DNA of 7,329 nucleotides from SYIM01 sp041182885. GTDB lineage: Bacteria > Pseudomonadota > Gammaproteobacteria > Burkholderiales > Burkholderiaceae_E. Below are positions 6,088-7,329 of the stretch, in pieces (position 1 is the first letter of the stretch; each line of letters starts with the position of its first letter). A program made the translations under genes and the position numbers. Under the pieces are notes generated by a model. It worked only from the letters and a program-made list of their open reading frames with translations. It searched no databases and was not told the origin of the DNA. The DNA lies in NCBI GenBank assembly GCA_049423065.1, contig JBMSQB010000132.1, positions 1 to 7,329 on the forward strand. Direction: 5' to 3'.

Positions 6088-7320
6088 TCAGATGACTCCG
6101 TCGTTTCTCAGGCGCTCGCGCTCGGCGGCGTCCAGGCCCAGAAGGCCGCCGAGAATCTCGTCATTGTGCTCGCCCAACGACGGCCCCAGCCAATTCACAG
6201 ACCCTGGCGTGTCTGACAGCCGCGGCACGAGATTGGGCACGGCCAGTTCGCCCACCCGCGGATCATTCATCTTCAGGATGTTTTCGCGGGCTGCGTATTG
6301 CGGGTCGTTGAAAATCTCGTCAATCGCATAGACCGGTCCGCAGGGCACCTGAAACGCCTCGCAGCGCACGAGCAGTTCGTCGCGCGTGTGTCGGGCAGTC
6401 CATTCGGCAACATGCTGGTCCACCTGTTCCCGGTCACGCTCGCGGTGTGCAAGCACGCCCCAGGCCTGTGGCTCGGCAAGATGCGGCTCGCCCATGGCCT
6501 GCGCCAGTCGCTCGAAGATCTTGTCGCTCGTGCAGGCGATGGCGATCCAGCGCTGATCGCCCGTGGGGTAGTGGCTGTGCGGCACGACATTCACCGTGCC
6601 CGGGCCCATGCGTTGCCGCACATAGCCCTTCTTCTGATAAGCGGGCGCGAGTTCATCAAGAATGCGAAACACCGGCTCGTAAAGCCCGATGTCGATCATC
6701 TGACCGCGGCCGGTGCGATGACGTGCCTGCAACGCGAGCAGCACGCCCATCGCGCCATAGGCACCCGACAGATAGTCGGGAATGGTTGCAGACCCAGGCG
6801 TGACGGGCGGCCGGTCGGGATAGCCCGCAAGAAACGACAGTCCGCCGAAGGCGTTGGCAATGCGCCCGAAGCCGGGCCGGTCGCGATAGGGCCCGGTCTG
6901 GCCATATCCGGAGATGCGAACCATGATCAGCCGTGGGTTGAGTTCGTGCAGCAACTCCCAGCCCAGACCCCATTTCTCCAGCGTGCCCGGCTGAAAATTC
7001 TCAATGAGGATGTCGGCCTTTTCGACCAGCGCTTTCAGGAGCCGCGCACCATCGGGTCGGCGCAGATCGATCGTGACCGACTTCTTGTTGCGGCACTCCG
7101 ACAGCCAGGGGAGCGAGTCGCCGCTCTCGGTAAGCGTGCCAAAACGCCGAAGCGCATCCCCCACACCAGGCAGTTCCACCTTGATGACCTCGGCGCCGAA
7201 CTCGGCCAGCTGAACGCTCGCAAACGGCCCGGAGATGAAGCTCGACAGATCGATGACCCGCAGATCATCGAGTGGCTGCAGAGGGGGTACGGAAGGAGCG
7301 CGCTCGGGGATTGAGGTCAT
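6088..7320 (-). CDS. CaiB/BaiF family (type III) CoA-transferase
   Basis: A complete 410-residue family III CoA-transferase, of usual length. The order of motifs is normal: VIDLSSFISGPFASVQLAEF with GAEVIKVE (22-49), NKKSVTIDLRRPDG (78-91), ADILIENFQPGTLEKWGLG (102-120), ISGYGQTGPYRDRPGFG (136-152), catalytic Asp D182 in ATIPDYLSGAYGAMG, and a C-terminal VPCGPVYAIDEI. D182 corresponds to the Asp that forms the acyl-anhydride/CoA-thioester intermediates in formyl-CoA transferase and CaiB. The enzyme moves CoA from an acyl-CoA donor to a carboxylic acid; donor and acceptor are not evident. The start has GGAA (7325-7328) 4 nt upstream. It converges on the operon with a 20-nt gap, so it has a separate promoter beyond the window edge. 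Its place in the same pathway is inferred only from adjacency. Confidence 0.93.
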   Translation of the reverse strand: MTSIPERAPSVPPLQPLDDLRVIDLSSFISGPFASVQLAEFGAEVIKVELPGVGDALRRFGTLTESGDSLPWLSECRNKKSVTIDLRRPDGARLLKALVEKADILIENFQPGTLEKWGLGWELLHELNPRLIMVRISGYGQTGPYRDRPGFGRIANAFGGLSFLAGYPDRPPVTPGSATIPDYLSGAYGAMGVLLALQARHRTGRGQMIDIGLYEPVFRILDELAPAYQKKGYVRQRMGPGTVNVVPHSHYPTGDQRWIAIACTSDKIFERLAQAMGEPHLAEPQAWGVLAHRERDREQVDQHVAEWTARHTRDELLVRCEAFQVPCGPVYAIDEIFNDPQYAARENILKMNDPRVGELAVPNLVPRLSDTPGSVNWLGPSLGEHNDEILGGLLGLDAAERERLRNDGVI

Positions 7321-7329
7321 GGTGTTCCG

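Noticed and set aside
6298..7314. A 338-codon plus-strand open frame opposite the CoA-transferase gene
   Set aside because: The minus strand encodes a complete CaiB-type enzyme with its catalytic Asp; the opposite frame has no family motifs.

Overview
The window is GC-rich and densely packed, with a strong G/C preference at third codon positions. The gene families (a tripartite TRAP transporter, a type III CoA-transferase and small-molecule amidohydrolases) point to a metabolically versatile proteobacterium, most likely beta- or alphaproteobacterial. I cannot name a genus. There is no rRNA, tRNA, CRISPR array, transposase or phage gene.

Layout: (1) Positions 1-71 hold the last 22 codons of a plus-strand gene that starts outside the window; its tail resembles the C-terminus of a class III aminotransferase. 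(2) Positions 72-237 are a non-coding leader with several inverted repeats. The strongest is an 11-bp perfect repeat whose right arm contains the start codon of the next gene. (3) Positions 238-6067 are a six-gene plus-strand operon: a glutaredoxin-DinB fusion protein, an amidase-signature (Ser-cisSer-Lys) amidohydrolase, the TRAP proteins DctP, DctQ and DctM, and an isochorismatase-superfamily cysteine amidohydrolase. Three of the five junctions are ATGA stop/start overlaps and the other two gaps are 26 and 17 nt, so the genes are almost certainly co-transcribed. (4) After a 20-nt gap, a CaiB/BaiF-type (family III) CoA-transferase runs convergently on the minus strand; its start codon lies 9 nt from the window edge.

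Working model (inference): the TRAP system imports a small organic acid, probably carrying an amide, carbamoyl or imide-derived group. The two unrelated cytoplasmic hydrolases cleave C-N bonds in it or its products, and the CoA-transferase, if it belongs to the same pathway, activates the freed carboxylate for further breakdown. The glutaredoxin-DinB protein is the odd member: a thiol-redox domain fused to a metal-binding four-helix domain whose relatives include thiol-dependent transferases and isomerases. It may carry out a thiol-dependent step in the pathway. The substrate cannot be read from the sequence.
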